A stretch of DNA of 64,000 nucleotides from Herminiimonas sp. KBW02. GTDB lineage: Bacteria > Pseudomonadota > Gammaproteobacteria > Burkholderiales > Burkholderiaceae_D. The stretch covers positions 1,016,117 through 1,080,116 of the forward strand of contig NZ_QAJP01000004.1 of NCBI RefSeq assembly GCF_003852535.1, read 5' to 3'. Numbering within the stretch: position 1 is the stretch's first letter; every line of letters starts with the position of its first letter. Of the stretch, positions 63,967-64,000 are shown piece after piece. Under the pieces are notes generated by a model, which made no database searches, had not been told where the DNA came from, and worked only from the letters and a program-made list of their open reading frames with translations. A program made the translations under genes and the position numbers.

Positions 63967-64000
63967 CGTGGAAAAGTGCGTTGCCGGGTGTGGCCCGGCA
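63967..64000 (+). repeat. Intergenic repeat copy B (post-gene hairpin, cut by window end)
   Basis: CGTGGAAAAGTGCGTTGCCGGG followed by CCCGGCA at the window edge; differs from copy A at 53535 by one base plus the loop. Stem TTGCCGGG/CCCGGCA(A). It starts 14 bases after the dmeF stop. Confidence 0.75.

Overview
This window comes from a betaproteobacterium, most likely Burkholderiales close to Herminiimonas/Janthinobacterium (Oxalobacteraceae). That placement is inferred from protein style and the dense set of HME-RND metal pumps; no rRNA or marker gene is present to prove it. No tRNA, rRNA or CRISPR array was seen. The window falls into two parts that differ in codon use: the left ~34 kb has A/T-richer third positions, and the right ~30 kb is G/C-richer.

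Positions 1 to ~34.1 kb are the inside and right end of a large Tn7-like transposon whose left end lies before the window. The transposition genes tnsA-tnsB-tnsC-tniQ (33.8 to 28.6 kb, minus strand) start just inside a candidate right end that carries repeated AACTTTAGTTCC boxes. The cargo is nearly all metal and envelope defence. It holds a lead locus (pbrT, a PAP2-LspA fusion equivalent to pbrBC, pbrA, and divergent pbrR with a textbook MerR-type promoter), a copper/silver cusCBAF operon, and a glycosyltransferase-eptA-flgB operon that joins a phosphoethanolamine transferase to an orphan flagellar rod protein. It continues with a CDF exporter with small membrane/periplasmic proteins, a zinc-ribbon protein and an MgtC-like protein, and a czcI-czcC-czcB-PII-czcA operon. 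At the far left are a KfrA-like coiled-coil DNA-binding protein with a palindromic operator and an unidentified partial gene.

From 34.2 kb the sequence looks like resident chromosome: a universal stress protein, then a possible inovirus-type remnant (HUH Rep fragment and DUF3693-like repressor) around an outer-membrane barrel gene, an unknown gene, a PAP2 phosphatase and a SEC-C/YkgJ-type protein. A second metal locus follows: czcI-czcC-czcB-czcA and cadA with divergent cadR. It is parallel to the mobile one but lacks the PII gene and has a shorter CzcB.

The last 16 kb contain periplasmic OB-like and surface-antigen-like proteins, a TorF-type porin, a DUF3300 lipoprotein, an HD phosphohydrolase, and a complete potassium-starvation operon. 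That operon includes a 34-residue leader ORF, a 29-residue kdpF, kdpA, kdpB, kdpC, kdpD and kdpE, with an 11-bp-spaced KdpE-like direct repeat upstream. A cupredoxin and the dmeR/dmeF cobalt-nickel pair with a G-tract operator close the window. The two halves together give the cell duplicated Zn/Cd/Co efflux plus Pb and Cu/Ag resistance.
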